Source: Secundilactobacillus malefermentans DSM 5705 = KCTC 3548
GTDB lineage: Bacteria > Bacillota > Bacilli > Lactobacillales > Lactobacillaceae
Direction: 5' to 3'
Length of the DNA stretch: 64,000 nucleotides
Assembly (NCBI RefSeq): GCF_001436395.1
Contig: NZ_AZGJ01000002.1
Location: forward strand, 24,883-88,882
Shown: positions 39,045 through 47,984 of the stretch, one piece after another
Layout of the letters: each line of letters starts with the position of its first letter
How positions within the stretch are numbered: position 1 is the stretch's first letter
Made by a program: the position numbers and the translations under genes
The notes under the pieces: generated by a model
The model's input: only the letters and a program-made list of their open reading frames with translations
What the model was told of the DNA's origin: nothing
The model's database searches: none

Positions 39045-40118
39045 CTAACCCAAACCCAAGCCAATCTTATCAGGTAATGTAATATTTTCGCCTGATACTT
39101 CAATACCACCGGCAATTGGATTTTTCGAAAACATCATTGATGCATCTAAATCAACATACTTAATATTTTCTTTAGCAGCCGCAAGATGAGCAGCCGCGGT
39201 CACTGAAACTGAGGACTCAATCATGCTGCCAACCATACACTCAATTCCCGCTGCTTCAGCAAGTGCATTAATTTTCAGCGCATTATCAATTCCGCCCGCT
39301 TTCATGAGCTTTAGGTTGATTAAATCACACCCACCCATATTAATTAAGCGAGCTGCATCCGTTACTGAAAAGATGCTTTCATCTGCCAAAATTGGGGTCA
39401 AAACGTTCTGCGTCACATAGGCCATTCCCTCAAAGTCAGTTGCAGGCACTGGCTGTTCAATTAACTCAATATCCAAGTGTTCTGCTTCCATTGAGCGAAT
39501 AACAGAAACCGCCTGTTTTGAATGCCAGCCTTGATTCGCATCAAGCCGGATTTTAATATCTGGTCCAATTGCTTTTCTAAGCTCACGAACTTTTTCTAAA
39601 TCATGCTGTTCGGTATCGCTACCTACTTTGGCTTTTAAGCAATGAAACCCTTTTGCAACTAAGCTCTTGGCATGGTCGATCATTTCCGATGTTGTGCCCA
39701 CACTCACGGTATAATCCGAAATTATTTCATGCCGATATCCTCCCAGCAGCTGATATAGCGGAACCTGGTACTGCTTGGCCAACAAATCGTTAATTGCAAT
39801 ATTCAAAGCTGCTTTCGGGCTCGAATTATGAACAGCGGACATCTCAATTAAGCGTTTAATTTCTTCACTATTCGTCAAACTTAACCCGATCAACTTTGGT
39901 CCAATCAAGTCATCCACAATATAATGAATACTTGCCTTACTGTCTCCAGTTATAACGGGTGTTGGTGCCGCCTCACCATATCCCACCGTGCCGTCATTTA
40001 AATGAATCTCAACAAGCACCGTTTCCGCAGTTGTCACTGTGCGCAATGCTGTTTTAAATGGCTCTTTGAGTGGAACAGCAACATCCCTAGAAATTACTTT
40101 CTCAATTATTGGATTCAA
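39045..40118 (-). CDS. L-Ala-D/L-Glu epimerase, enolase superfamily
   Basis: Probably converts L-Ala-D-Glu from murein peptides to L-Ala-L-Glu so that it can be used as an amino acid source (YkfB role). Muconate-lactonizing subgroup features: KxK base in CLKAKVG, metal ligands in IRLDANQGW, ELIEQPV and LADESIF, and the second catalytic Lys in INLKLMKAGGI. 357 residues. It starts 11 bp after oppA, and the neighbouring NlpC/P60 gene supports the dipeptide substrate. Confidence 0.88.
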   Translation of the reverse strand: MNPIIEKVISRDVAVPLKEPFKTALRTVTTAETVLVEIHLNDGTVGYGEAAPTPVITGDSKASIHYIVDDLIGPKLIGLSLTNSEEIKRLIEMSAVHNSSPKAALNIAINDLLAKQYQVPLYQLLGGYRHEIISDYTVSVGTTSEMIDHAKSLVAKGFHCLKAKVGSDTEQHDLEKVRELRKAIGPDIKIRLDANQGWHSKQAVSVIRSMEAEHLDIELIEQPVPATDFEGMAYVTQNVLTPILADESIFSVTDAARLINMGGCDLINLKLMKAGGIDNALKINALAEAAGIECMVGSMIESSVSVTAAAHLAAAKENIKYVDLDASMMFSKNPIAGGIEVSGENITLPDKIGLGLG

Positions 40119-40129
40119 TTGACTGCCCT

Positions 40130-41755
40130 CTATTTCTTGATATAAGCATACTTGTAATCGTAGTTTGCACCAGCAGTATTGTAGATGATGCCCTTAACAT
40201 AAGGACGAACCAACCATGCTTCACCAGATTGATAAAGTGGTGTGATTCCTTGATCCTTTAGTAAAATATTCTGAGCTTTAACCATGTCATTCCAACGAGC
40301 ATCCGCATTGCCAGAATCTTTTCCATTTGAAGCCTTGATTAACTTGTCATATTCTGAATTTGACCATTGAGAATTATTACTACCATTCCTTGAAGTTAGA
40401 ATATTCAAGAAGGTGATAGGATCTGAGAAATCAGCGAACCAGTTACAAATTGACGCTTCAAAATCATGATCTGCCTGACGTGAAAGTAATGTTCTGCCTG
40501 GAATGTTGCTTAATTCAACTTTTAGTCCAGGTAACTTTTGTAAATCACTTTGAACATATTGACTCAGTTGTTGCATATCGTAACCATCGGAATTCAAGAG
40601 GGTAAAGCTTAGGCTTGTTTGGCCAGATTCCTTTAACCCTTCCTTCCAAAGCTTCTTTGCTTCAGTTGGATTATACTTCATTGAACTTGGGACAGTTGTA
40701 TCATCTGTAAAGTCTTTGCCATCTGTTGGCGATTTTGCTAATCCCTTTGAGACGAAGCTAAGTGAATTAACCGCCCCACCACCAACAACTTTGTTTACAA
40801 GTTGATTTCGGTTGATAATCATTGACATTGCTTGACGTAACTTCTTATTCTTGAACATTTTGTTCTTTTGATTGAACGCAATGTAGTAGGAAGACGACTG
40901 TTGACGATTAACAACATTCGCATCACTCTTCATTTGCTTAGCTTGAGTTGTTGATAATTGGTCCATATCAAGTTTCTTTTGGTTGTAAAGATTCAAACCA
41001 GTTGAATTTTCCTTGATAACGCTCACTTTAATCTTGTTCATCTTAACGTTTGCTTTATCCCAATAGTTTTTATTTTTCTTTAGTGTATAGCTCATACTAG
41101 AACCATTCCACTTAGTTAAAGTATAGGGGCCATTGTAGACTTGGCTTGTACTCTTATTGCCATAGCCACTCCCATATTTATTAACAACTTTTTCGTTCTG
41201 AGGGAAGAATACTGGGAATCCCATCAATAACTTGAAGTATGGAATTTCCTTTTCCAAAGTTACCGTCAATTTGTATTTGCCGTCTGCTTTAATTCCTAAA
41301 GTATTGACGGCCTTTTTCTTGTTAACGATGCTATCAGCATTTTTAATTCCTGAGAAGAGGTACGTATATTGTGAAGCGGTCTTAGGATTAACGGTTCTAC
41401 GCCACGAATAGACGAAATCTTGGGCTGTCACTGGATCTCCATTACTCCACTTTGCATTTTTACGAAGATTAAATGTATACGTTAGTCCATCTGCAGAAAC
41501 AGAGTTTGATTTAGCAATACCTGGTTCAACTTTACTATCTTTACCTAGTCGAACTAGCCCCTCATCCACGTTATTCAACGTATTAAACGTGGCAACTGCA
41601 GTTGATTTTGATAAATCAACACTCGTCAATTGATCGCTTGTCGAAGTTGAAAACTCCTGTTCACTCGAGTTACTTGATGACTTTCCACACGCTACGAGAA
41701 TTAACGACAAAGCTGTCAAACTAATCCCCATTGTTACCTTCTTTGCTAAATGCAT
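40130..41755 (-). CDS. OppA-family peptide-binding lipoprotein
   Basis: Extracellular substrate-binding protein of an oligopeptide ABC transporter. The lipobox LILVAC-G marks the lipidated Cys, followed by a Ser-rich linker. SBP family 5 features: LRKNAKWSNGDPVTAQDFVYSWRR, and TLLNSDGYDMQQLSQYVQSDL near the C-terminus. About 541 aa. ATG 41755 lies 8 bp after AAGGAG; a GTG at 41764 is less well placed. No permease or ATPase genes adjoin it, so it must share a general Opp transporter. Its neighbours suggest murein peptides as ligand. Confidence 0.88.
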   Translation of the reverse strand: MHLAKKVTMGISLTALSLILVACGKSSSNSSEQEFSTSTSDQLTSVDLSKSTAVATFNTLNNVDEGLVRLGKDSKVEPGIAKSNSVSADGLTYTFNLRKNAKWSNGDPVTAQDFVYSWRRTVNPKTASQYTYLFSGIKNADSIVNKKKAVNTLGIKADGKYKLTVTLEKEIPYFKLLMGFPVFFPQNEKVVNKYGSGYGNKSTSQVYNGPYTLTKWNGSSMSYTLKKNKNYWDKANVKMNKIKVSVIKENSTGLNLYNQKKLDMDQLSTTQAKQMKSDANVVNRQQSSSYYIAFNQKNKMFKNKKLRQAMSMIINRNQLVNKVVGGGAVNSLSFVSKGLAKSPTDGKDFTDDTTVPSSMKYNPTEAKKLWKEGLKESGQTSLSFTLLNSDGYDMQQLSQYVQSDLQKLPGLKVELSNIPGRTLLSRQADHDFEASICNWFADFSDPITFLNILTSRNGSNNSQWSNSEYDKLIKASNGKDSGNADARWNDMVKAQNILLKDQGITPLYQSGEAWLVRPYVKGIIYNTAGANYDYKYAYIKK

Positions 41756-41958
41756 ACCCTTCACTCCTTAAATTTTGCCACTAAACACTTCTGAACCAAT
41801 AACCCTAATTTACCACACAATTTAATGAAAATATATTGATTCACTCATTTACATTTAATATTTAAATAAACATAGCTTTGACTAAATTATCATTAGTAAA
41901 TTGTTGGATTTACTTAATTTAATTAATCAAACGCCCCCTATATGACGCAATCATGTGA

Positions 41959-41964
41959 TATTAT
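41959..41964 (+). promoter_or_regulatory. Possible promoter of the Lrp/AsnC gene in the divergent gap
   Basis: TATTAT with TGA extension on the plus strand. The oppA-lrp gap (41756-41995) is very AT-rich and is where an Lrp-type protein would be expected to bind; no clear oppA promoter was found. Confidence 0.35.
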
Positions 41965-41995
41965 TTTAATAAACCAAATTAGGAGTGCAGTAATA

Positions 41996-42442
41996 ATGGA
42001 CAAAACAGATGTAATAATTATGAATGAATTACAAAAAAATGCGAGATGCTCTTTAAAAGAGCTCGAGGCAAAATGTTTCATCACTTCTCCTGCCATTGCA
42101 ATTAGAATCAATCGACTGGAAAAGAACGGAATTATAAAAAAATATCAAGCAATTGTCGACTTGCCAAAACTTGATTATCACGTTAAAGCCTTCATCAGAT
42201 TGCAGCTTGATCCAAATCTAGAGCCTGATTTTTATCAATTTGTTAGTCATTCAGCCCACGTTCTTCAATGTGATTGTGTGACAGGAGACTATTCGCAACT
42301 TCTTCAAGTAGCCTTTAGCAACACCGGCGCCTTAGATAGCTTTGTGAATGAGGTTTCAAAATTTGGTAAAACGAGTACCCAAATCGTCTTTTCTACGAGT
42401 GTTGATAACCGTGGACCAAAAATTTCATCAGAAAATATATAA
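41996..42442 (+). CDS. Lrp/AsnC family transcriptional regulator
   Basis: 148 residues: an N-terminal AsnC-type helix-turn-helix (DVIIMNELQKNARCSLKELEAKC, then SPAIAIRINRLEKNGIIKKY) and a C-terminal ligand-binding RAM domain (VLQCDCVTGDYSQLLQVAFSN). ATG 41996 has AGGAGTGC upstream. Divergent from oppA and convergent with the C39/P1 pair, so it may control the peptide-recycling genes in response to an amino acid or dipeptide; the effector is unknown. Confidence 0.9.
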   Translation: MDKTDVIIMNELQKNARCSLKELEAKCFITSPAIAIRINRLEKNGIIKKYQAIVDLPKLDYHVKAFIRLQLDPNLEPDFYQFVSHSAHVLQCDCVTGDYSQLLQVAFSNTGALDSFVNEVSKFGKTSTQIVFSTSVDNRGPKISSENI

Positions 42443-42474
42443 ATAAAGAGACGCCCTCGGGCATCTCTTTATTT
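42441..42474. terminator. Bidirectional terminator, lrp and C39-like genes
   Basis: AATAAAGAGA-C-GCCC pairs with GGGC-A-TCTCTTTATT; it serves both convergent genes and overlaps the last codons of the C39-like gene. Confidence 0.85.
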
Positions 42475-43014
42475 GACCACAATGGCCATTCTTCTGGTTT
42501 CATAAATTGTTTCAAATTTAGATTTTTCCAGCCAATATTGACCATCAATTGGATCACTTAAATGAACGACATCATTTCGAACGCCATCTAATACAACTGC
42601 ATGATTGTTTGTTGGTGCTATACCAAATGAATAGGATTTCCACTCTGGTTGTTCAAAATGAACTGTAACAAATGTGATAACTGGGTTTCCTTTTTCAAGT
42701 TCACGATAAAGCCAACCAACAGCCGCACCTGATAAATTTTCAACGCGGCCGTATTGACGTGCCCAGCGACCTAACGGAACCGGAAAAATAGCTTCAAATT
42801 TATTTGGTTGCGTCTCAAATGGAGAACCCCCGAATCCATGATAGGGATTTCCATCCGCAGCAATTGGCATTCCTTTTAGAAACGTTAAATAATCAATATT
42901 AATCAAGCGGTGCTTGTAGTGAAGTACTTCGAGTAGGCTTGCAGCCTCGCAGCCATTTTCCGCATCATATGCCATCTGATCAATGTTTGGAACATTTAAT
43001 AGAATTTCTTTCAA
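42469..43014 (-). CDS. C39-like (papain-fold) peptidase
   Basis: 181 residues. NVPNIDQMAYDAENGCEAAS carries the likely catalytic Cys22 and NNHAVVLDG the His, as in Peptidase_C39_2 proteins; LSDPIDGQYW follows. No signal peptide is visible although many relatives are secreted. TTG 43014 (MKEILLNVPN) has TTAGGAG 9 bp upstream; TTG 43023 would overlap the P1 gene but sits on the ribosome site. Directly downstream of the P1 peptidase gene and probably co-transcribed. Confidence 0.78.
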   Translation of the reverse strand: MKEILLNVPNIDQMAYDAENGCEAASLLEVLHYKHRLINIDYLTFLKGMPIAADGNPYHGFGGSPFETQPNKFEAIFPVPLGRWARQYGRVENLSGAAVGWLYRELEKGNPVITFVTVHFEQPEWKSYSFGIAPTNNHAVVLDGVRNDVVHLSDPIDGQYWLEKSKFETIYETRRMAIVVK

Positions 43015-43015
43015 G

Positions 43016-44119
43016 TTATTCAACTCCTAAGGCCAGTTTGACTTTAGTTACCATGGCTTGATTAACTTGGGAATCACCCGTCATTTTTTTCAACGCATCG
43101 GGTAGACTAAGTCGTAGCTTTCCCTTGCGATCAACAACAGATTCAGCATGAACAAGTGAGCTACGAACAGACTCATCAACACTTGCCGCAACCGCTCGAA
43201 AGAACGCATCAATTTTCTCATCGTTAAAACTTTGAACAGTCGTAATCTGCTGTTTTGGATACTGGCTGACCCGATTGGCAGTGGAAAAGGCAATCACAAT
43301 TTCGCCACTACCATGACCAATGAAGGAACCAGTACGTGTAATGCCAACTGTTGCCCGATTAGCGAGGCGTTTGAGCTGCCGTGAGTTCAGCGGTGCATCC
43401 GTTGCAATGACCGTGATAATTGACCCATGTTCCTCCTTCTTTTGACTTGCCTTAAAGAATTTAGCTATTTCCTCACCAATTGGTTCACCATCAATCACTA
43501 AGTCTCCCAGAAAGCCAAAATTGGACATCACTAACGTACCAACGGTGTACGTCGCATCATCTACCTCAATAACTCGTGAGGAGGAACCGATACCGCCTTT
43601 TAGGTCATAGCACATCATTCCGCGACCTGATCCAACTGCGCCTTCTTCAAATTGTGCCCCAGCACGCTTGATTGCCTGTAGGACATTATCTTCAGTGACC
43701 GCCATTTTCCTAATATTAGAGACATCCCCATCATTACATTCCATTACTATGGGATTAACAGTGCTGGTTGTGTCCCCAATATCCGAATTCTGTTTCATCA
43801 TATATTTTGTCAGTGCATTTAAGGCAGTTCCTACTCCAAACGTATTCGTCAATAAAATCGGTGTCTCAATCGTCCCTAATTCATTAATTTGAATCAGGCC
43901 TACACTCTTACCAAAACCATTAATCACATTTGAAGCTGCTGGAACCTTCTCCAAAAATAGATTCCCTGATTGCGGTAAAATAGCTGTTACTCCGGTATGT
44001 ACATCATTCTCGTCGATTGTCACATTTGCAACCTTAACTCCCGGTACATCAGTCATTAAATTTCTTGTACCCCTTTTTCGAGTTGATACATCATTTTTTA
44101 GATTTACAGTAAGTCCCAT
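43016..44119 (-). CDS. P1 family (DmpA-like) aminopeptidase
   Basis: 367-residue N-terminal nucleophile type hydrolase related to D-/L-aminopeptidase DmpA and beta-peptidyl aminopeptidases. Visible features: TDVPGVKVANVTIDENDVHTGVT, NTFGVGTALNAL, EEGAVGSGRGMMCYDLKGGIGSSSRV and TVGTLVMSNFG, where relatives self-cleave near the mature nucleophile Ser. Could release D- or L-amino acids from short peptides. It fits the surrounding murein-peptide genes. Cytoplasmic; ATG 44119 follows GGAGTGGTGAT. Confidence 0.82.
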   Translation of the reverse strand: MGLTVNLKNDVSTRKRGTRNLMTDVPGVKVANVTIDENDVHTGVTAILPQSGNLFLEKVPAASNVINGFGKSVGLIQINELGTIETPILLTNTFGVGTALNALTKYMMKQNSDIGDTTSTVNPIVMECNDGDVSNIRKMAVTEDNVLQAIKRAGAQFEEGAVGSGRGMMCYDLKGGIGSSSRVIEVDDATYTVGTLVMSNFGFLGDLVIDGEPIGEEIAKFFKASQKKEEHGSIITVIATDAPLNSRQLKRLANRATVGITRTGSFIGHGSGEIVIAFSTANRVSQYPKQQITTVQSFNDEKIDAFFRAVAASVDESVRSSLVHAESVVDRKGKLRLSLPDALKKMTGDSQVNQAMVTKVKLALGVE

Positions 44120-44178
44120 ATCACCACTCCATTCTTTTTTAAAATATCATTGAACGGCTATTTGGTCAATCAGCATAT

Positions 44179-44211
44179 AAAAAAGTCAGGCAAATTTGCC
44201 TGACTTTTTAC
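44179..44211 (-). terminator. Terminator after argR (end of the arc operon)
   Basis: AAAAAGTCAGGCAAA pairs with TTTGCCTGACTTTTT and a T-run follows on the minus strand; it overlaps the argR stop. Confidence 0.9.
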
Positions 44212-44678
44212 ATATCTAATAAATTTGAATCTGCGTTATCAACAATCAATTTATTAATTGATTTCGCAGTGATTGCATCCTTGCTTACTAACACAATTGT
44301 ATCGTGCCCAGCCAAAGTTCCAGAAATGTCCTCAATACTGAGATCATCAATAATTGCAGCAAGTAAATTAGCGTAACTTGGTAACGTGTGGACGATATTT
44401 AAAAACTGAACTTGTTCCACTTTGATAACGGTATCGTGAATGGCTCGAAACAGATGTTGTTTTTCCGTTTCATTACCGCTTTTATAAATAACGTATCTCA
44501 CTTTACCTGTAGCACCTTGTTGCTTCACAATTTGCATTTCACGAATATCCCTAGATATTGTTGCCTGCGTGGCTACAATTTGAATTGAGTTGAGCTTCTC
44601 CATTAGTTCATCTTGAGTAGAAATTTCAAATTTATTGATTAATTGCTCAATCTTCGCTTGTCTAATCGCTTTCTTCAT
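44208..44678 (-). CDS. argR: Arginine repressor family regulator
   Basis: 156 residues. Winged helix N-terminal domain with the recognition segment VATQATISRDIREM, and a C-terminal arginine-binding and trimerisation domain. The usual GDDT of the ligand site reads GHDT here (G124-H-D-T), so one of the two aspartates that contact arginine is replaced. Last gene of the arc operon, 38 bp after arcD. It may sense arginine alone or with a second ArgR elsewhere; in several lactic acid bacteria two paralogues work together. Confidence 0.9.
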   Translation of the reverse strand: MKKAIRQAKIEQLINKFEISTQDELMEKLNSIQIVATQATISRDIREMQIVKQQGATGKVRYVIYKSGNETEKQHLFRAIHDTVIKVEQVQFLNIVHTLPSYANLLAAIIDDLSIEDISGTLAGHDTIVLVSKDAITAKSINKLIVDNADSNLLDM

Positions 44679-44715
44679 AAGAATTCCTCACAGACCGACA
44701 CCTTATTAATTAATG

Positions 44716-46188
44716 CTAGAATAACAAGTTAAATTGACTCCAGGTTAGGCTAGTAACGCCATTTAATCCCAAATGGAATAGTTCAAAGATGGTTAAAATT
44801 GCTAAGATTCCAACAATCCAGGCTACTGTCATTTCGACCTTGCCAAATACTTTATCAGCATGATTATCACGCTTTTGGAGTAACCAGAATACTGGTATAC
44901 CAGCAGCGAATAATAACGTCATCAATAGGATAAAGCCAAGGTTTGATGCGTAGAGTAGCCAAACAGCGTAAATGCTTGAAATCCATCCAACAACAATATT
45001 TCCAGTTCTACCCGCAACGCTTTTATCCTCTTGTAGTGAGAATTTTAATTGGTAAAATGCAGAAAATGCATATGGAATCAAAATTGCAGCACTAGCAATT
45101 GAATAGAAGAAATTGTACGCCTGTGCGGTAATCAAATATGAAAACATAAAGATTTCAACACAAACGTTAGTAAATAGTAATGAATTGATTGGCGCACCAT
45201 TTTTGTTTTCCTTCGCAAAAATCTTAGGGAATGATCCCTCTTTGGCAGCTTCATAAGGTAATTGACCAGCAAACATTGTCCATGAAAGCCAAGCACCAAC
45301 AACTGAAATGATCAGGCCAGCATTAACCAACATTGCGCCCCACTTACCGACAACACTTTGTAGAAGTGCAGCCATTGCGGGTTGACTTAAGTTTGCTAAA
45401 CCAGCTCGTCTCATAACACCAAATGAGAGCAAGGTAATTAAAGCGTAAATCAAGATAACGGTAATAATTCCAAGAACAGTCGCACGACCAACATCTTTAC
45501 GACGACGTGCTCGACCTGAAAATACAACTGCACCTTCAATACCAATGAAGACCCAGACGGTAACAAGCATGGTATTTCTTACTTGGCCCATGACGTTACC
45601 AAATTGGAAACTCCCACTAGGTGTATACCAGAATCCATGGGTGAAAACACCTAATCTAAACGCAATTACCATTGTTACTAAGAAAATGAAAATAGGAATT
45701 AATTTAGCAATCGTAATAATCGTATTAACGAATGATGCGGACTCAATTCCACGTAGAATCATGAAATGACATCCCCACAGGATAACTGAGGCAGCTAGAA
45801 TGGACCAAATATTTTGACCATCCTTGAAAACTGGGAAGAAGTAAGCAACCGCACTCATCAGCAACGTTGCATATCCAACGTTACCTAACCATGCGGATAG
45901 CCAGTATCCCCAAGCCGAGTTGAATCCCATATACTTACCAAATCCAGCTTCAGCATAGCTATAAACACCAGCATCAAGATCCGGTCGTTTCATTGTTAAG
46001 TTTTGAAATGTTTTTGCGAGCATTAACATTCCGATACCAGTAATAACCCATCCAATAATAATTGCTCCGGCACCTGCACCGGCTGCCATATCATGCATTA
46101 AGTTAAAGACTCCACCACCAATAATTGAGCCGACAACTAACGCAACTAACTCAAGTAAACTTAGTTTTCCTTTACCTGATTCTTCCAT
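44716..46188 (-). CDS. arcD: Arginine/ornithine antiporter
   Basis: APC-superfamily membrane exchanger that imports arginine and exports ornithine without energy cost. About 12-13 hydrophobic segments; the N-terminal LVALVVGSIIGGGVFNL is the APC signature, followed by SYAEAGFGKYMGF. About 490 residues. ATG 46188 (MEESGKGKLSL) is preferred over GTG 46197, which sits too close to AAGGAAG. Between the crp/fnr-type gene and argR. Confidence 0.93.
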   Translation of the reverse strand: MEESGKGKLSLLELVALVVGSIIGGGVFNLMHDMAAGAGAGAIIIGWVITGIGMLMLAKTFQNLTMKRPDLDAGVYSYAEAGFGKYMGFNSAWGYWLSAWLGNVGYATLLMSAVAYFFPVFKDGQNIWSILAASVILWGCHFMILRGIESASFVNTIITIAKLIPIFIFLVTMVIAFRLGVFTHGFWYTPSGSFQFGNVMGQVRNTMLVTVWVFIGIEGAVVFSGRARRRKDVGRATVLGIITVILIYALITLLSFGVMRRAGLANLSQPAMAALLQSVVGKWGAMLVNAGLIISVVGAWLSWTMFAGQLPYEAAKEGSFPKIFAKENKNGAPINSLLFTNVCVEIFMFSYLITAQAYNFFYSIASAAILIPYAFSAFYQLKFSLQEDKSVAGRTGNIVVGWISSIYAVWLLYASNLGFILLMTLLFAAGIPVFWLLQKRDNHADKVFGKVEMTVAWIVGILAILTIFELFHLGLNGVTSLTWSQFNLLF

Positions 46189-46218
46189 GATTAACACACT
46201 TCCTTTTGTTTAGTGTAA

Positions 46219-46908
46219 TTAAACAAAACTCTCCCTGGAAAATGTAAAATTCTTATGCTGATAACTAATGACACCATCTGATACCAATTTGCGAACGGTC
46301 CGACTCGCGGTTTCTCGTGTCGTTCCACTAACCCGTGCAAGTTCAATTAGCGTGATTGGATAAGGAACATAAACTTCCCCATCCCCCTGCTTTTGTCCAA
46401 GTTTTTCACTAAAAATTTCTAAGGCCTGTTCGACCCGTTTAGTTGCACTTGAAACAAGCATTCGCTGCAATTGATCCTCGTTGTTGTTAATAATCTGCCC
46501 CATTACTTGAATAACCCGAATGGTCGCGACCTGATTCTGCTTCAAAGCTTGTTCAAATTTGTCCATTGGAAAGGAAACGATTTCAATATTTGTCAACGCC
46601 TCGGCAGAGTACGCGTACTCGTCGTCGCTAAACAAACCACGATATGGAAACCCCTTTTTCTCCTTAATATAACTAAGGAAGCCGAAATCTCCTGTTTCAT
46701 CTAACCGTTCTGTACGGACAAGTCCGGAAACAACGTAGTAAAAGCGTTCTCTCGAATCACCCTGATCAAATAAAATCTGTCCTTTAGAAAAATTTTTAGC
46801 CTGCATTTGTTCAGTCAAATAGTCGAACTGCTCTTCAGAAAAATCTTCAAACTCCATCGTTTTTTTCAACCATTCTTTGTAGCGTGGGTATTCAGCCTTG
46901 CTTATCAT
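46219..46908 (-). CDS. arcR: Crp/Fnr family regulator of the ADI operon (ArcR type)
   Basis: 229 residues: an N-terminal cyclic-nucleotide-binding-like beta roll (FSKGQILFDQGDSRERFYYVVSGLVR), a long dimerisation helix, and a C-terminal HTH (ELARVSGTTRETASRTVRKL). No N-terminal cysteine cluster is visible, so it is not an Fe-S FNR. By analogy with Bacillus ArcR it should activate arc transcription, probably at the TGTGA-N6-TCTCA site at 50366-50381. Confidence 0.88.
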   Translation of the reverse strand: MISKAEYPRYKEWLKKTMEFEDFSEEQFDYLTEQMQAKNFSKGQILFDQGDSRERFYYVVSGLVRTERLDETGDFGFLSYIKEKKGFPYRGLFSDDEYAYSAEALTNIEIVSFPMDKFEQALKQNQVATIRVIQVMGQIINNNEDQLQRMLVSSATKRVEQALEIFSEKLGQKQGDGEVYVPYPITLIELARVSGTTRETASRTVRKLVSDGVISYQHKNFTFSRESFV

Positions 46909-46969
46909 GAGTTAACTCCTCTCTAAAGCTCCAAGAAAAGTATAACTCAAATAGCTGCATAAGGTCTAA

Positions 46970-47914
46970 TTAACGAGTGATGATTGTGCCTGATCCGTTT
47001 TCTAGGAACTGTCCAACATTTTCAAGCGAAGTGACAACGGCTTTTCCACCATTACTATTCTTCACAAAGTCCATGGCTGCTTGTACTTTTGGCAACATGC
47101 TGCCCTTTGCAAATTGGTCTTCCTTAATATACTGAGCTAGTTCATCAACCGTCACGTTTTCCAATTTCTTTTGATCTGGCTTGTTGAAGTTGACGTAGAT
47201 ATTATCAACCGCTGTCAAAATAATGAGTAAATCGGCATGAACTAGTTCTGCAAGTTTCTCAGAAGCAAAATCTTTATCAATAACGGCTTCTCGCCCAACT
47301 AATCGATTAGCTTCTTTGACTACTGGAACACCACCACCACCAACGGAGATTGGTACTACACCAGCATCAACTAATGCGTCAACAACCTTATATTCTTTCA
47401 CACCAATTGGTCTTGGAGATGGAACAACTCGACGATAACCTCTACCTGCGTCTTCAACGAAAACTTGGTCTGGATTTTCGGCTTTCTTTTGCTCAGATTC
47501 TTCTTTGGAATAGAAAGGACCGATTGGCTTTGTTGGATTCGTAAAGGCGTCATCATTTGCGTCAACCTCAACTTGTGTCACTAGGGTTGCAACATCAACA
47601 TCCATATTTTCTTCCGCTAGGACTTCATCAAGCGCATTTTGCATCCAATATCCGATACTTCCCTGAGTCATTGATACCGCTGTATCCAATGGCATTGCGG
47701 GGTTGGTCTGAGTACTACCTGCTGCTTGTTGAAGTAATAAGTTTCCGACTTGAGGGCCATTTCCATGAGAAACAATTAGCTTGTCCCCTTGTTGAATGAA
47801 CTTAACCAAATACTTTGCTGTATCTCGAAGTGCTTGTTGTTGTGCTGCTGCTGATGCATCCGTTGATAGAATGGCGTTACCACCTAAGGCAACGACTACT
47901 TTTCTTCCTGACAT
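46970..47914 (-). CDS. arcC: Carbamate kinase
   Basis: Transfers phosphate from carbamoyl phosphate to ADP, giving ATP, CO2 and NH3, the energy-yielding step of the ADI pathway. VVALGGNAIL at the N-terminus, SHGNGPQVGNLLLQQ and AVIDKDFASEKLAE are family signatures. 314 residues. ATG with AAAGGTGG. A strong hairpin in front (47943-47971) separates it from arcB. Confidence 0.96.
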   Translation of the reverse strand: MSGRKVVVALGGNAILSTDASAAAQQQALRDTAKYLVKFIQQGDKLIVSHGNGPQVGNLLLQQAAGSTQTNPAMPLDTAVSMTQGSIGYWMQNALDEVLAEENMDVDVATLVTQVEVDANDDAFTNPTKPIGPFYSKEESEQKKAENPDQVFVEDAGRGYRRVVPSPRPIGVKEYKVVDALVDAGVVPISVGGGGVPVVKEANRLVGREAVIDKDFASEKLAELVHADLLIILTAVDNIYVNFNKPDQKKLENVTVDELAQYIKEDQFAKGSMLPKVQAAMDFVKNSNGGKAVVTSLENVGQFLENGSGTIITR

Positions 47915-47937
47915 ATGAATACCACCTTTATTTTAAT

Positions 47938-47971
47938 AAAAACGAGCATATAGTACACGACTACATGCTCG
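47938..47971 (-). terminator. Intra-operon hairpin with T-run between arcB and arcC
   Basis: A 12-bp stem (arms 47943-47954 and 47960-47971, one G-U pair), loop of 5, followed by TTTTTATT on the minus strand. It looks like a terminator, yet arcC follows 23 bp later without an obvious promoter. Partial termination or an mRNA processing barrier would give less arcC than arcAB. Confidence 0.7.
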
Positions 47972-47984
47972 AAATAAAATCTGA

